A stretch of 32,028 nucleotides of DNA from NCBI RefSeq assembly GCF_004364775.1, contig NZ_SOAL01000030.1:1-32028 (forward strand), given 5' to 3'. The stretch comes from Comamonas sp. JUb58 (GTDB lineage: Bacteria; Pseudomonadota; Gammaproteobacteria; Burkholderiales; Burkholderiaceae_C). A model generated the notes under the pieces. It ran no database searches and had not been told where the DNA came from. It saw nothing but the letters and a program-made list of their open reading frames with translations. A program made the position numbers and the translations under genes. Shown here in pieces: positions 16,938-25,163 of the stretch (the stretch's first letter is position 1; the number at the start of each line of letters is the position of its first letter).

Positions 16938-17210
16938 AAGGCTTCCTGCAGTTGGATCGGTATGAATTTGCTGTCTCTATGCAGGACAGCCGACCGCGCC
17001 CAAAGGGGCCAACTTGGCAGAAAATTTTTCAAGGATCCTCTGCAGAACCCTCGCCAAGCGGGATGGGCGCGGATCGGGATGAGGCGCAAGGCGTCTTTTG
17101 TAGTCAATAGCGAGCTATTGACAAGGAAGACAACGCAGCGGATCGCCCGAGCCCGCGTTCAGACACCGGCAGGGAGTTTTGCAGAGGGTTCGTGAAGTGC
17201 TGTGTATAGC
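16938..17210. promoter_or_regulatory. Receptor upstream region with likely ECF promoter
   Basis: Leftward, the stretch GAAAAATTTTCTGCC (about 17016-17030) followed by CGGTCGGCTGTCCTGC (about 16978-16993) has the AAA-rich -35 and GTC-containing -10 outline typical of promoters used by FecI-family sigma factors. It sits upstream of the STN receptor gene. The exact spacing and start site are not established. Confidence 0.35.
17103..17122. repeat. Perfect inverted repeat between FecR and receptor genes
   Basis: GTCAATAG (17103-17110) and CTATTGAC (17115-17122) form a perfect eight-base stem with a CGAG loop. Leftward, no T-run follows, so it is not a standard terminator. It may be an RNA processing or weak termination element that sets receptor expression apart from the upstream operon, or a protein site. 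Confidence 0.4.
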
Positions 17211-18206
17211 TCAGTGCGGCAAGGGCAGCACCGTGATCCAGTAAGGGGTTCGGGCGCTGATCTGCACCGGCAGCAGATGGGCCAGATTGGCCAGCACCGC
17301 ATCGGTATCGGCCAGCTGGAACGCGCCCGAGATGCGCAGCGCCGCCACTTGCGGGTCGCAGCGCAGCCAGCCTTTGCGGTAGCGGCCCAGCTCGGCCAAA
17401 AAGGCATCCAGGCGCATGTTGTCGGCCGCCAGCACGCCTTGCGCCCACTGGCTGGCCCCCGCCTGCGCGGTTTGCACCGGGCCCGCTTCGCTGCTGCCAA
17501 AGCGCAGCTGCTGGCCGGCCTGCAGGCGCAGGGGTTCAGCGCCACCACGCACACGGACCTCCACCGCATCCTGCTGCACGGCCACATCGGTATAGCCGTC
17601 GCCACAGCGCACGCTGAAGCGCGTGCCCAGTGCGCGTATCTCGCCCTGCTCGGTGCTCACCAGAAAGGGCCTTGCGCTGGCCTGGGGGTCTGGCGCAGTC
17701 TCCACATACAGCGCGCCGGCACGCAGATGGATGCGGCGCTGCTGCGCATCAAACTGCACATCGGCTGCGCTGGCGGTGTCCAGCACCATGCGGCTGCCAT
17801 CGGCCAGGGTCCAGCTGCGCCATTCGCCGGTGGCGGTGGCGTGGCTGGCCGTCCACTGCTGCACCGGCGCCATGCGCCAGGCCAGCCAGCCCGTGGGCAC
17901 TGCAGTGATCAGCAACGCCAGCGCACGCACCGTATCGCGACGGCTGGCACGGCGCTGGGGCCGCGATAGCGCCGGTGCCCCCAGCGATGCCGGGATGGAG
18001 CCCGCCTGCAGGCTGACCGCCATCGCCCGCTGCCAGGCGCGCTCATGCGCAGTCGACTGCGCCCGCCAGCGCGCCAGCGCGGCCTGGGCATCGGCGCTGC
18101 CGGCCTCTTCTTGCAGGCGCACAAACCACTCGGCAGCCTGCATGGCCACTTCGCGGGTGATGATGGGCGCGGCCGCAGGCGCGGGTGAGGAGCTCCAGGC
18201 GGTCAT
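17211..18206 (-). CDS. FecR-type anti-sigma factor
   Basis: A 331-residue inner-membrane regulator. The N-terminal cytoplasmic domain has AMQAAEWFVRLQEEAGS and HERAWQRAM. The membrane helix is at about 93-110, directly preceded by a twin-arginine pair (SRRDTVRALALL). The periplasmic FecR domain includes ADGSRMVLDTASAADV and LGTRFSVRCGD, and the C-terminal part (LDAFLAELGRYRKGWLRC) would meet the STN domain. The ATG at 18206 is ten bases past the sigma stop with GAGG nearby. E. coli FecR is reported to need the Tat pathway, and the RR here fits that, though this is inference. It partners the sigma at 18217 and probably the receptor at 14412. Confidence 0.93.
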   Translation of the reverse strand: MTAWSSSPAPAAAPIITREVAMQAAEWFVRLQEEAGSADAQAALARWRAQSTAHERAWQRAMAVSLQAGSIPASLGAPALSRPQRRASRRDTVRALALLITAVPTGWLAWRMAPVQQWTASHATATGEWRSWTLADGSRMVLDTASAADVQFDAQQRRIHLRAGALYVETAPDPQASARPFLVSTEQGEIRALGTRFSVRCGDGYTDVAVQQDAVEVRVRGGAEPLRLQAGQQLRFGSSEAGPVQTAQAGASQWAQGVLAADNMRLDAFLAELGRYRKGWLRCDPQVAALRISGAFQLADTDAVLANLAHLLPVQISARTPYWITVLPLPH

Positions 18207-18216
18207 GGCCAGCGCC

Positions 18217-18774
18217 TCAGTCCGCCAACAGAATGCATTCGGCCATGGCCTGGGCCATATAGCGCTTGACCGAGCGCAGGCCTATGCCCAGCGCCTCGGC
18301 AATCTCGACGTAGGTCAGGCCTTCGATCTGCGAGAGGATAAACACCGCCCGCACCTTGGCCGGCAGCGCATCGAGCATCGCATCCACCGCCTGCAAGGCT
18401 TGCAGGATGACCAGTTGCTGTTCGGGCGAAATGGCCTCGGGCTCGGGCAAGACCGCCAAGGCCTGCAGATAGGCCTGCTCCAGCGACTGCCGGCGCAGGT
18501 GGTTGACCAGCACATGCTTGGCCACGGTGGCCAGGTAGGCCCGTGGCGCGCGCAGTGCAGCGGCCGGTTGCGCAGCGGCGCTGGCATCGCTGCTGCCCGC
18601 AGCGGGGCTCAGCAGACGTACAAAGGTGTCTTGCGCCAGGTCCGCCGCCTGGTGGGCATCACCCAGCCGGCGGCGCAGCCAGGCTTGCAGCCAGCCATGG
18701 TGCGCCACATACAGCGCGGCCATATCCGGCATGGCCGCTGCGGGGCTGAGGGGCACGGGGCTGGTCGCAGTCAT
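18217..18774 (-). CDS. ECF sigma factor, FecI type
   Basis: A 185-residue sigma factor. Region 2 includes WLQAWLRRRLGDAHQAADLAQDTFVRLL. Region 4 includes ALPAKVRAVFILSQIEGLTYVEIAEALGIGLRSVKRYMAQAMAEC, the classic FecI-type helix-turn-helix. It lies 30 bases downstream of a TonB receptor gene and ten bases upstream of fecR-like 17211, so the three are probably one operon under the Fur box at 21083. No ribosome binding site is clear at the ATG; an ATG at 18732 is the alternative. It should transcribe the STN receptor gene at 14412-16937. Confidence 0.93.
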   Translation of the reverse strand: MTATSPVPLSPAAAMPDMAALYVAHHGWLQAWLRRRLGDAHQAADLAQDTFVRLLSPAAGSSDASAAAQPAAALRAPRAYLATVAKHVLVNHLRRQSLEQAYLQALAVLPEPEAISPEQQLVILQALQAVDAMLDALPAKVRAVFILSQIEGLTYVEIAEALGIGLRSVKRYMAQAMAECILLAD

Positions 18775-18804
18775 GGTCGCACACCGCAGTCCGGCTGTCA
18801 GCGC

Positions 18805-21057
18805 TTAGAAATCCACACTGGCGCTGACCGTGAAGGTGCGCGGGTTGGACAGCACCAGGTAGCCGGTGGAACCGACCGAGGCCCAGAAGTTGCGGTTGGC
18901 TGCGTTTTCCACGCGGGCACGCAGGGTCACCAGGCGGCCATCGATTTCGGTCAGGTAGCGGGCGCCCAGGTCAAAGCGGGTCCAGCCTGCCACTTGCAAG
19001 GTATTGGTCGCATTGGAATAGCTGCTGCCGGTGGCCACGGCGCGGCCATCCAGGGTCAGGCCGCGTACTCCCGGCACATCCCATTCCAGGCCCAGATTGC
19101 CTTGCTGGCGGGGCACGCCAATCACGCGCTTGCCGGCATTGGGGTTGTTGCCATCGGCCAGTTGCTTGGCATCCAGCCAGGTGACACCGCCCAGCACACG
19201 CAGGCCGCGCGTGACCTGGCCAAACACATTCAGCTCCAGGCCACGGTGGCGGTCCATGCCTTCAGGGCCATAAACGCCCGAGATGGAATTGCGGAAGACG
19301 CGTGGCTTGTCGGTGGTGAACCAGGCCAGGCCGGCGCCGATATCGCCACCGTCCCACTTCAGGCCCACTTCCTTTTGCTTGGAGACATAGGGTGCCAGCG
19401 CCGCGCCGGCATTGGCCACCGGCAGGCCCGACGACAGCGCCGGTGCAATCTCGCCGGGGGTCAGTCCTTCGATGTAGTTGGCATAGACCGATACCCGCTC
19501 TGCCGGCTTGAACACGACGGCAACCATCGGGCTGGTGCGGCTCTTGTCCACCTTGGGCGCGGCAATGCCGGTGTTGTAGGCAAAGGTCTGCGTCTCGATG
19601 GTCTGGTGGCGCACGCCCAGGGTGAGCAGCAGGCGCTCGTCGAACATCGACAGCGTGTCCGACAGCGCCAGGCTCGACAGCTTGATGCGGGCCTGCACAG
19701 CCGGGTCGTCCAGGTCATTCGAGCTGGTGCCCAGCGGGGGTGCCACACCATACACCGGGTTGTACAGGTTGGTGGCAAAGGCACTGGCCGCTGGCTGCGA
19801 GTAGAAGGCGTTCTTTCGCTTGTCCGAGAAGGTCGATGCCGCCAACACCAGGCTGTGACCGATGCTGCCGGTCGTCAGCTTGCCGCGCAGGCCCACCTCG
19901 CCGGTGTAGATGTCATCGGCGCGGGTATTGTCAAAGCGTGCTTGCGTGCCCGTGCCGGTGCTGCCGTTGTTCAAGGTCAGGTTGGCCAGCGAATTGCGCT
20001 CGCGCCCGAACCGCGCGCCGCCCGCCACCCAGGCGGTGACTTGGCTGTTGATGTCGTATTCGCCACGTACCGAGCCAAAGCTGTCGCGCTCGTTCGAGTA
20101 GCTCCAGGGCTGGGCAAAGCTCTTGCTGTTGTCTGGGGCGCTGGGCACCTGGGTGACCGCTGCGTTCAAGGTCACGTTGGGGCGTGGTGCTGTCAGCTTG
20201 TGGCTTTGGTAGCCCACATCGGCCGACAGGCGCAGGTCGCGTGAGCGCCAGTCCATACCCAGCGACACCACGCTCAAATCCACTTTTTCGCCATCAATGG
20301 CTGTGTCCCCCTTGCGCTTGGCCACATTCAGGCGCAGGCCCGTGGCCTGGTCGGGGCCAAAGCGGCGGCTGATGTCGGCTGCGGCATAGCCTTGCGCGCC
20401 GCTGGATCCGCCCACGCTGACCCGCGTCAGCGGCTCGTTCGACGCACGCTTGGGCAACAGGTTCAAGGCGCCGCCAATGCTGTCACCGGCGGGCGAGGCG
20501 CCATTCAAAAAACCGCTGGCGCCGCGCAGCAGCTCCACACGTTCAAACAGCTCGGCCGACACGTACTGGCGTGGCAACAGGCCGTAGAGGCCGTTGTAGG
20601 CAATGCTGTCCGAGCCCAGCACAAAGCCGCGCACAAAATACGATTCCTGGAAATTGCCAAAACCGCGCGACACCCGCACCGAGGCATCGTTTTGCAGCAC
20701 ATCGCCCACGCTGCGGGCCTGCTGGTCGCGAATCAGATCCTGGGTGTAGGCCGTCGTCGAGAACGGCGTGTTCATGATGTCTTCGGTGCCCAGAATGCCC
20801 ACGCGGCCGCCGCGCGCCACCTGGCCGCCAGCATAGGCCTTGGACAGGCCCTGCGCCGATGCATCGGCACTGGCGTTGACCGTGACCGTCGGCAAGACGG
20901 TATCTCCGCTGGCAGTTGGGGCCGCTGCGGCGGTGGCGGGGGCTGTGTCAGCGGCGTCCTCCTGGGTTTGCGCCAGAACGGGAGCTGCGGCAAAAGACAC
21001 CAGCAGAGCGACTGCGCCAGCCACGGGTTGGAGCGCAAAACGGGAAGCAAAAAACAT
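18805..21057 (-). CDS. TonB-dependent siderophore receptor without STN domain
   Basis: A 750-residue outer-membrane receptor. The signal peptide is at about 1-29 (ALLVSFAAAPVLAQ). The mature N-terminus passes through an Ala-rich linker directly to the plug (TPFSTTAYTQDLIRDQQARSVGDVLQND, FERVELLRGASGFLNG), so the STN signalling domain found in the other two receptors is absent. The barrel ends TFTVSASVDF. It can transport a ferric siderophore but is not expected to signal. It lies first in an apparent operon with the sigma and FecR genes, an unusual order. The upstream Fur box indicates iron repression. No strong ribosome binding site is visible. Confidence 0.93.
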   Translation of the reverse strand: MFFASRFALQPVAGAVALLVSFAAAPVLAQTQEDAADTAPATAAAAPTASGDTVLPTVTVNASADASAQGLSKAYAGGQVARGGRVGILGTEDIMNTPFSTTAYTQDLIRDQQARSVGDVLQNDASVRVSRGFGNFQESYFVRGFVLGSDSIAYNGLYGLLPRQYVSAELFERVELLRGASGFLNGASPAGDSIGGALNLLPKRASNEPLTRVSVGGSSGAQGYAAADISRRFGPDQATGLRLNVAKRKGDTAIDGEKVDLSVVSLGMDWRSRDLRLSADVGYQSHKLTAPRPNVTLNAAVTQVPSAPDNSKSFAQPWSYSNERDSFGSVRGEYDINSQVTAWVAGGARFGRERNSLANLTLNNGSTGTGTQARFDNTRADDIYTGEVGLRGKLTTGSIGHSLVLAASTFSDKRKNAFYSQPAASAFATNLYNPVYGVAPPLGTSSNDLDDPAVQARIKLSSLALSDTLSMFDERLLLTLGVRHQTIETQTFAYNTGIAAPKVDKSRTSPMVAVVFKPAERVSVYANYIEGLTPGEIAPALSSGLPVANAGAALAPYVSKQKEVGLKWDGGDIGAGLAWFTTDKPRVFRNSISGVYGPEGMDRHRGLELNVFGQVTRGLRVLGGVTWLDAKQLADGNNPNAGKRVIGVPRQQGNLGLEWDVPGVRGLTLDGRAVATGSSYSNATNTLQVAGWTRFDLGARYLTEIDGRLVTLRARVENAANRNFWASVGSTGYLVLSNPRTFTVSASVDF

Positions 21058-21082
21058 ACAGACAACCAGCCAAGAAGCAAAT

Positions 21083-21101
21083 GAGACTGATTATCAATCA
21101 T
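21083..21101. promoter_or_regulatory. Fur box upstream of receptor operon
   Basis: Read leftward, ATGATTGATAATCAGTCTC matches 13 of 19 consensus bases, with an unbroken GATAATCA core. It lies 26 bases before the receptor ATG, in the usual repressor position, so the receptor-sigma-FecR operon is probably shut off by Fe-Fur. Confidence 0.65.
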
Positions 21102-21210
21102 GCACCTCAGCGCCCCGGCAAACTGGCGCAAATCAGGGGCTTTGCCAGAGGCAAGTGTTGCCTGAAGGTGACAACTTTGGCGCGGTTGCGCTGCCCTCCC
21201 CCAAATGCAA

Positions 21211-21245
21211 AAGGCCGGATGCGGTGCAGTGCACCATCCGGCCTT
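21211..21245 (-). terminator. Rho-independent terminator of sodB
   Basis: AAGGCCGGATG (21211-21221) pairs perfectly with CATCCGGCCTT (21235-21245), with further pairing inside the loop (GGTGC/GCACC). Leftward, the stem is followed by TTTT. It lies just past the sodB stop and separates it from the iron operon. Confidence 0.85.
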
Positions 21246-21287
21246 GTCTGATTGTCTATGCCCGGCAACCAGGCCGGGCAACCGCTA

Positions 21288-21869
21288 TCAGGCGAAATTG
21301 CTTTCAGCAAACTTCCAGTTCACCAGCTTGTCGAAGAAGGTTTCGACAAACTTGGGACGGGCATTGCGGTAGTCAATGTAGTAAGCGTGTTCCCAGACGT
21401 CGACGGTCAGCAGTGCCTTGTCGTCGGTGGTCAGCGGGGTGCCAGCGGCGCCGGTGTTGACGATGTCCACCGAGCCATCAGACTTCTTGACCAGCCAGGT
21501 CCAGCCCGAACCGAAGTTGCCCACGGCCGAAGCCTGGAAGGCCTTCTTGAACTCGGCGTAGCTGCCCCACTTCTTGTTGATGGCATCGGCCAGCGCGCCG
21601 CTTGGCTCAGCGCCGCCGCCGGGGGTCATGCAGTTCCAGAAGAAGGTGTGGTTCCAGATTTGAGCAGCCTGGTTGTAGATACCACCGGAGGCCTTCTTGA
21701 TCACGGCTTCCAGTTCCAGGTTCTCGAACTCGGTGCCCTTTTGCAGCTCGTTGAGCTTGTCCACGTAGGCCTTGTGGTGCTTGCCGTGGTGGTATTCCAG
21801 CGTTTCCTGGCTGTAAGCAGGGGCCAGCGCATCAATCGCATAGGGCAGTGGTGGCAGAGTGCGTTCCAT
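21288..21869 (-). CDS. sodB: Iron superoxide dismutase
   Basis: A 193-residue cytoplasmic enzyme that converts superoxide to hydrogen peroxide and oxygen. Metal ligands are visible: His27 (EYHHGKHH), His74 (WNHTFFWN), and the Asp and His of DVWEHAYYIDYRN. The AAQIWNH segment carries the Gln at position 70 that is typical of the iron rather than the manganese enzyme, and GNFGSGWTWLV is the usual family signature. Length is normal. The ATG at 21869 has GAGGAAACCACG upstream. The gene is monocistronic, with its own terminator, and lies next to xseA as in other Burkholderiales. Confidence 0.97.
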   Translation of the reverse strand: MERTLPPLPYAIDALAPAYSQETLEYHHGKHHKAYVDKLNELQKGTEFENLELEAVIKKASGGIYNQAAQIWNHTFFWNCMTPGGGAEPSGALADAINKKWGSYAEFKKAFQASAVGNFGSGWTWLVKKSDGSVDIVNTGAAGTPLTTDDKALLTVDVWEHAYYIDYRNARPKFVETFFDKLVNWKFAESNFA

Positions 21870-21973
21870 CGTGGTTTCCTCGTGGTTGGTATGGTTTCAA
21901 AGCCGGGCCAGGCGGTGTTGCCAAACACCGGCCAGCCTGCAGCCTCAGTGGTCGATTGTAAAAAGGAAAATCG

Positions 21974-21993
21974 ACCCGTTTATGAATACGGGT
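21974..21993. repeat. Inverted repeat in the sodB upstream region
   Basis: ACCCGT (21974-21979) and ACGGGT (21988-21993) form a six-base perfect stem around TTATGAAT, about 105 bases before the sodB start. It could be an operator or a leader hairpin; no specific regulator is recognised. Confidence 0.3.
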
Positions 21994-22093
21994 TCAGCCA
22001 ATTTACTATGACGACGATAGCATGCGAGCCAGACGGCACGGCGTCAGAATGCACCGCCAATCGATTGCCCGCACGCCGGCATGCCGCAACTGC

Positions 22094-23449
22094 TCAGACC
22101 AGCAAGCGCTGGGTCGCCACCACATCGACACTGCCATCGGCCAGCTCGGCATGCATGGCCTTACCCGGTGTCGCCTGCGTTACCGAGCTCACCACCTGGC
22201 CTTGCATGTCGGTCAGCAAGGCATAGCCCCGCGACAGCACCTGGCGCGGGTTGAGCAGCTCCAGCCGCGCATGCAGCTGCGCCAGACGCTGTTCGCTGCG
22301 CTCCAGGTGGCGTGCGGCCACCGTCGGGAACACGCTGGCCAGGTGCTGCACGCGCTTGTCCTGCCCATGCAACTGGCTTTGCGCAGCGCTTTGCAGGCGA
22401 CGGCCGAGGCGGTCCAGCATCTGCTGCTGGCCGTGCACCAAGGAGGATGGCCTGCCGATCTGGCGTGCCGCCATGTCCAGGCGCTGCTGCTGGCGGTCCA
22501 GATGGCGCTCGACGCCATCGACCAGGCGCTGCTCCGCCAGTTGCAGTGCGCCCAGCCAGACATCGCGCGGCTGGCAGACCAGCTCGGCGGCAGCGGTGGG
22601 CGTGGGCGCGCGCAGGTCGGCGCAGAAATCGGCGATCGTGAAGTCGGTCTCATGCCCCACCCCGCTCACTAGTGGCACCGGGCTTTGCACCACGGTGCGG
22701 GCCAGCTGTTCATCGTTGAAGGCCCAGAGGTCTTCCAGCGAGCCACCACCACGCACCAGCAAGATGGTGTCGATGGCGACGGCCGGCGCGTCAATGCTCA
22801 GGCGAGCGTCATAGGCGATCTGTGCTTCCGCCAGGCGGTAGAGCTTTTGCAGCGCCGCCACCATCGACGGCGCAGCCTGCGCGCCCTGAACCAAAGCAGG
22901 GACCAGCACCACCGGCAGCTGCGGCACACGGCGGCGCAAAGCGGTCACCACATCGTGCAGTGCGGCTGCGCCCAGCGAGGTAACGATGCCGATGCCGCGC
23001 GGCATCAAAGGCAGCTGCCGCTTGCGCTCGCTGTCAAACAGGCCTTCGGATTCCAGCTGCGCCTTGAGGCGCAAGAACTGCTCAAACAAGGCCCCCTGCC
23101 CGGCCCGGCGCATGCCTTCGACAATCAACTGCAGATCACCGCGCTGCTCATAGACCCCCAGCTTGCCCACCACCTCGACCAGCTCGCCATCGCGGGGATT
23201 GAAGTCCAGTGCCTGCGCGGAGCGGCGGAACATCGCGCAACGCACCTGGCCATTGGCGTCCTTGAGGTTGAAGTAGCAGTGGCCGCTGGCCGCCCGCGAG
23301 AAACCGCTGAGCTCCCCGCGCACCTCCACCGGGTTGAAGCGCGCCGCCAGCGCATCGGCCACCGCCCGGCACAGCGCGCCCACCTCCCAGATGCGGGGGC
23401 TGGGGGCGGCGTTGGCAACGGTGCTGGGCGGGTAGTGTGTGGTGTCCAT
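22094..23449 (-). CDS. xseA: Exodeoxyribonuclease VII large subunit
   Basis: XseA is the catalytic subunit of the ATP-independent exonuclease VII, which degrades single-stranded DNA from both ends together with XseB (not in this window). The 451-residue product from the ATG at 23449 fits the family length of about 450. The N-terminal OB-fold has VEVRGELSGFSRAASGHCYFNLKD. The catalytic core has GIVTSLGAAALHDVV, LLVRGGGSLEDLWAFNDE and GVGHETDFTIADFCADLRAPTPTAAAE; a long helical region follows and the end has NPRQVLSRGYALL. An extra 59 in-frame codons upstream to 23626 are not family-like and were left out. No strong ribosome binding site is seen. Confidence 0.96.
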   Translation of the reverse strand: MDTTHYPPSTVANAAPSPRIWEVGALCRAVADALAARFNPVEVRGELSGFSRAASGHCYFNLKDANGQVRCAMFRRSAQALDFNPRDGELVEVVGKLGVYEQRGDLQLIVEGMRRAGQGALFEQFLRLKAQLESEGLFDSERKRQLPLMPRGIGIVTSLGAAALHDVVTALRRRVPQLPVVLVPALVQGAQAAPSMVAALQKLYRLAEAQIAYDARLSIDAPAVAIDTILLVRGGGSLEDLWAFNDEQLARTVVQSPVPLVSGVGHETDFTIADFCADLRAPTPTAAAELVCQPRDVWLGALQLAEQRLVDGVERHLDRQQQRLDMAARQIGRPSSLVHGQQQMLDRLGRRLQSAAQSQLHGQDKRVQHLASVFPTVAARHLERSEQRLAQLHARLELLNPRQVLSRGYALLTDMQGQVVSSVTQATPGKAMHAELADGSVDVVATQRLLV

Positions 23450-24064
23450 AAAAATGGCCGGCTGAGCGGCAGGCTCGGCGCGGCAGAAATCAGGAGAGGT
23501 GGGTGTTGGTTGCGCTGCAGCGCGGCATCCAGCAGACATGGTAGCGGTTGGGACTTGCACCAGCGACACAGCGGGCTGGCCATCAGCCGCCAGATGCTGC
23601 CAATCCGCTATCGAGCGGGCTGCCAATTAGCTGCCAAAGCAACCACTCGCAGGGCTATTTTCTCCCGTCACAACAACGACATAGACGCCGCGCAGCGGCT
23701 CAAAAATCGCTTTTTCCCACACCCCAAACAGCCAGTAGTCCACAAGAAAGCGGCTCTGTGACAGCGTCATGCATACGTCATACTCTGTAGCACAAAATAT
23801 TGAACCTACGTACAAGCTTTTGATTTTTCAATATTTTTATCAGCTTATTTTTTAAGCAATCTAAGAAAAACCCCGTAAATTGGGCAATTTTTCCGGCTGA
23901 TGACACATTACCCACAAAGTTATCCACATTTTTTGTGGATGACTCGGCCATTCCGGCATCCGGGGACTGTGGGCTGGACGCAGCGCCAAGGCCGATTTTA
24001 GGCGGATCGGCAGTGGCCTTAGGCCATAATGGCCGCTGAAAAAAGAAAGAGCGGAGAGAGAATC
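23450..24064. other. Divergent promoter region between xseA and exbB
   Basis: No gene was found. The part 23760-23880 is AT-rich (TTTTTCAATATTTTTATCAG). A cluster of DnaA-box-like sequences at 23908-23942 is listed separately. At 24015-24034 three GGCC motifs form overlapping palindromes, including the perfect GGCCATAATGGCC (24022-24034). Promoters for both flanking genes must lie here. Confidence 0.5.
23908..23942. promoter_or_regulatory. Cluster of three DnaA-box-like 9-mers
   Basis: TTATCCACA at 23920-23928 is a perfect DnaA box. TTACCCACA at 23908-23916 differs at one base. TGTGGATGA at 23934-23942 is an opposite-strand box with one mismatch. ATCCACA and TGTGGAT also form a seven-base hairpin stem around a T-run. 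DnaA may bind here to regulate exbB or xseA, or to be titrated. A full origin is not evident. Confidence 0.45.
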
Positions 24065-24685
24065 TTGTTTTCCATCATCCAAGCAGCAGGCTGGCCCATC
24101 TGGCCCTTGATTGCCTGCTCCATCCTGGCCCTGGCATTGATCGTTGAACGCTTTGTGGCCCTGAAAGCTGCCAAAGTCGCCCCGGCCAACCTGCTCCAGG
24201 AAGCCATTTCCGTCTCCGCCAATGGCGTACCCAGCGCCGAAGTCGTGAACCAGCTCGGCCAGAACTCCTCGCTGGGTGAAGTGCTGGCCAGTGGCCTGCG
24301 CACCATCACCTTGGAGCCCCGCATCTCTGAAGCCGACCTGCGCGCCACCTTGGAGAGCACCGGCCGCCGCGAAGCGCAAAAGCTCGAGAAATACCTCACC
24401 GCCCTCGCCACCATCGCATCCGCAGCCCCTCTGCTGGGCCTGCTGGGCACGGTGATCGGCATGATTGAGATCTTTGGCTCGCAAAGCGGTGGTGGCAACA
24501 ACCCCAGCATGCTGGCCCATGGCATCTCGATCGCGCTGTACAACACCGCCTTCGGCCTGATGGTGGCCATCCCTGCGCTGATCTTCTGGCGCTACTTCCG
24601 CAGCCGGGTCGATGGCTATCTGCTCACCCTGGAGCTGTCGGCCGAGCAGTTCCTGCGCCACCTGAACAAGCTGCGCCGCAGCTGA
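24065..24685 (+). CDS. exbB: MotA/TolQ/ExbB-family proton channel, ExbB-like
   Basis: An inner-membrane proton channel subunit that, with ExbD, energises TonB or a TonB-like protein. Three membrane helices are visible: AGWPIWPLIACSILALALIVERF near the N-terminus, and LTALATIASAAPLLGLLGTVIGMIEIF and GISIALYNTAFGLMVAIPALIFW in the conserved core. The TTG at 24065 is chosen because GGAGAGAG lies eight bases upstream and the family begins with FSIIQAAGWPIWP; the in-frame ATG at 24029 has no good site and adds 12 charged residues. The product is 207 residues. It could energise the three receptors nearby, though they lie in another operon. TolQ is excluded only by the neighbouring genes. Confidence 0.88.
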   Translation: MFSIIQAAGWPIWPLIACSILALALIVERFVALKAAKVAPANLLQEAISVSANGVPSAEVVNQLGQNSSLGEVLASGLRTITLEPRISEADLRATLESTGRREAQKLEKYLTALATIASAAPLLGLLGTVIGMIEIFGSQSGGGNNPSMLAHGISIALYNTAFGLMVAIPALIFWRYFRSRVDGYLLTLELSAEQFLRHLNKLRRS

Positions 24686-24704
24686 TCGCCGGGCAGGAGC
24701 CAGC

Positions 24705-25121
24705 ATGAACTTTCGCCCCCGCACCACGACTGAGCCCGAGATCAACCTGATCCCGTTCATTGATGTGCTGCTGGTCGTGCTCATCTTCCTGATGCTCTCG
24801 ACCACCTACAGCAAATTCACCGAGCTGCAGCTGACCTTGCCAACTGCCAATGCCGAGCAGCTGCGCGACCGGCCCAAGGAAATCATCGTCTCCGTAGCTG
24901 CCGATGGCCGCTATGCCGTGGGCAAGGTCGCGCTGGAAGGCAAGACCGTGGCCGACATGGCCGAGGCGCTGCGCAATGCCGCCACTGCCGGCAAGGACAG
25001 CGTGATCATCATCAGCGCCGACGCGCTGGCACCGCACCAGTCGGTGGTCTCGGTGATGGAAGCAGCCCGCCGCGTGGGCCTGCAGCAGATCACCTTCGCC
25101 ACCCAGACGGCCGCACAGTAA
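24705..25121 (+). CDS. exbD: ExbD/TolR-family protein
   Basis: The 138-residue partner of ExbB. A single membrane helix at about 15-36 (INLIPFIDVLLVVLIFLML) carries Asp20, the residue expected to take part in proton flow. The periplasmic domain (ELQLTLPTANAEQLRD through VMEAARRVGLQQITFATQ) is family-typical. The ATG has CAGGAG ahead of it and the gene begins 20 bases after exbB. The order exbB-exbD-lpxK is common in Burkholderiales. Confidence 0.92.
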   Translation: MNFRPRTTTEPEINLIPFIDVLLVVLIFLMLSTTYSKFTELQLTLPTANAEQLRDRPKEIIVSVAADGRYAVGKVALEGKTVADMAEALRNAATAGKDSVIIISADALAPHQSVVSVMEAARRVGLQQITFATQTAAQ

Positions 25122-25163
25122 AGCCCAGGCCCCGCGCCTGGGCAGTGCTAGCATGCAGCCTGC

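Noticed and set aside
17623..20244. Long rightward frame of 873 codons
   Set aside because: It lies antisense across the FecR, sigma and receptor genes, which have clear domains. Long antisense frames are common in GC-rich DNA.
23450..23626. 59-residue N-terminal extension of XseA
   Set aside because: The family starts near the ATG at 23449 and the extra residues have no family-like sequence.
23908..23942. Chromosomal origin of replication
   Set aside because: DnaA boxes are present but no dnaA, dnaN, gidA or rpmH neighbour, and no long AT-rich unwinding region next to them.
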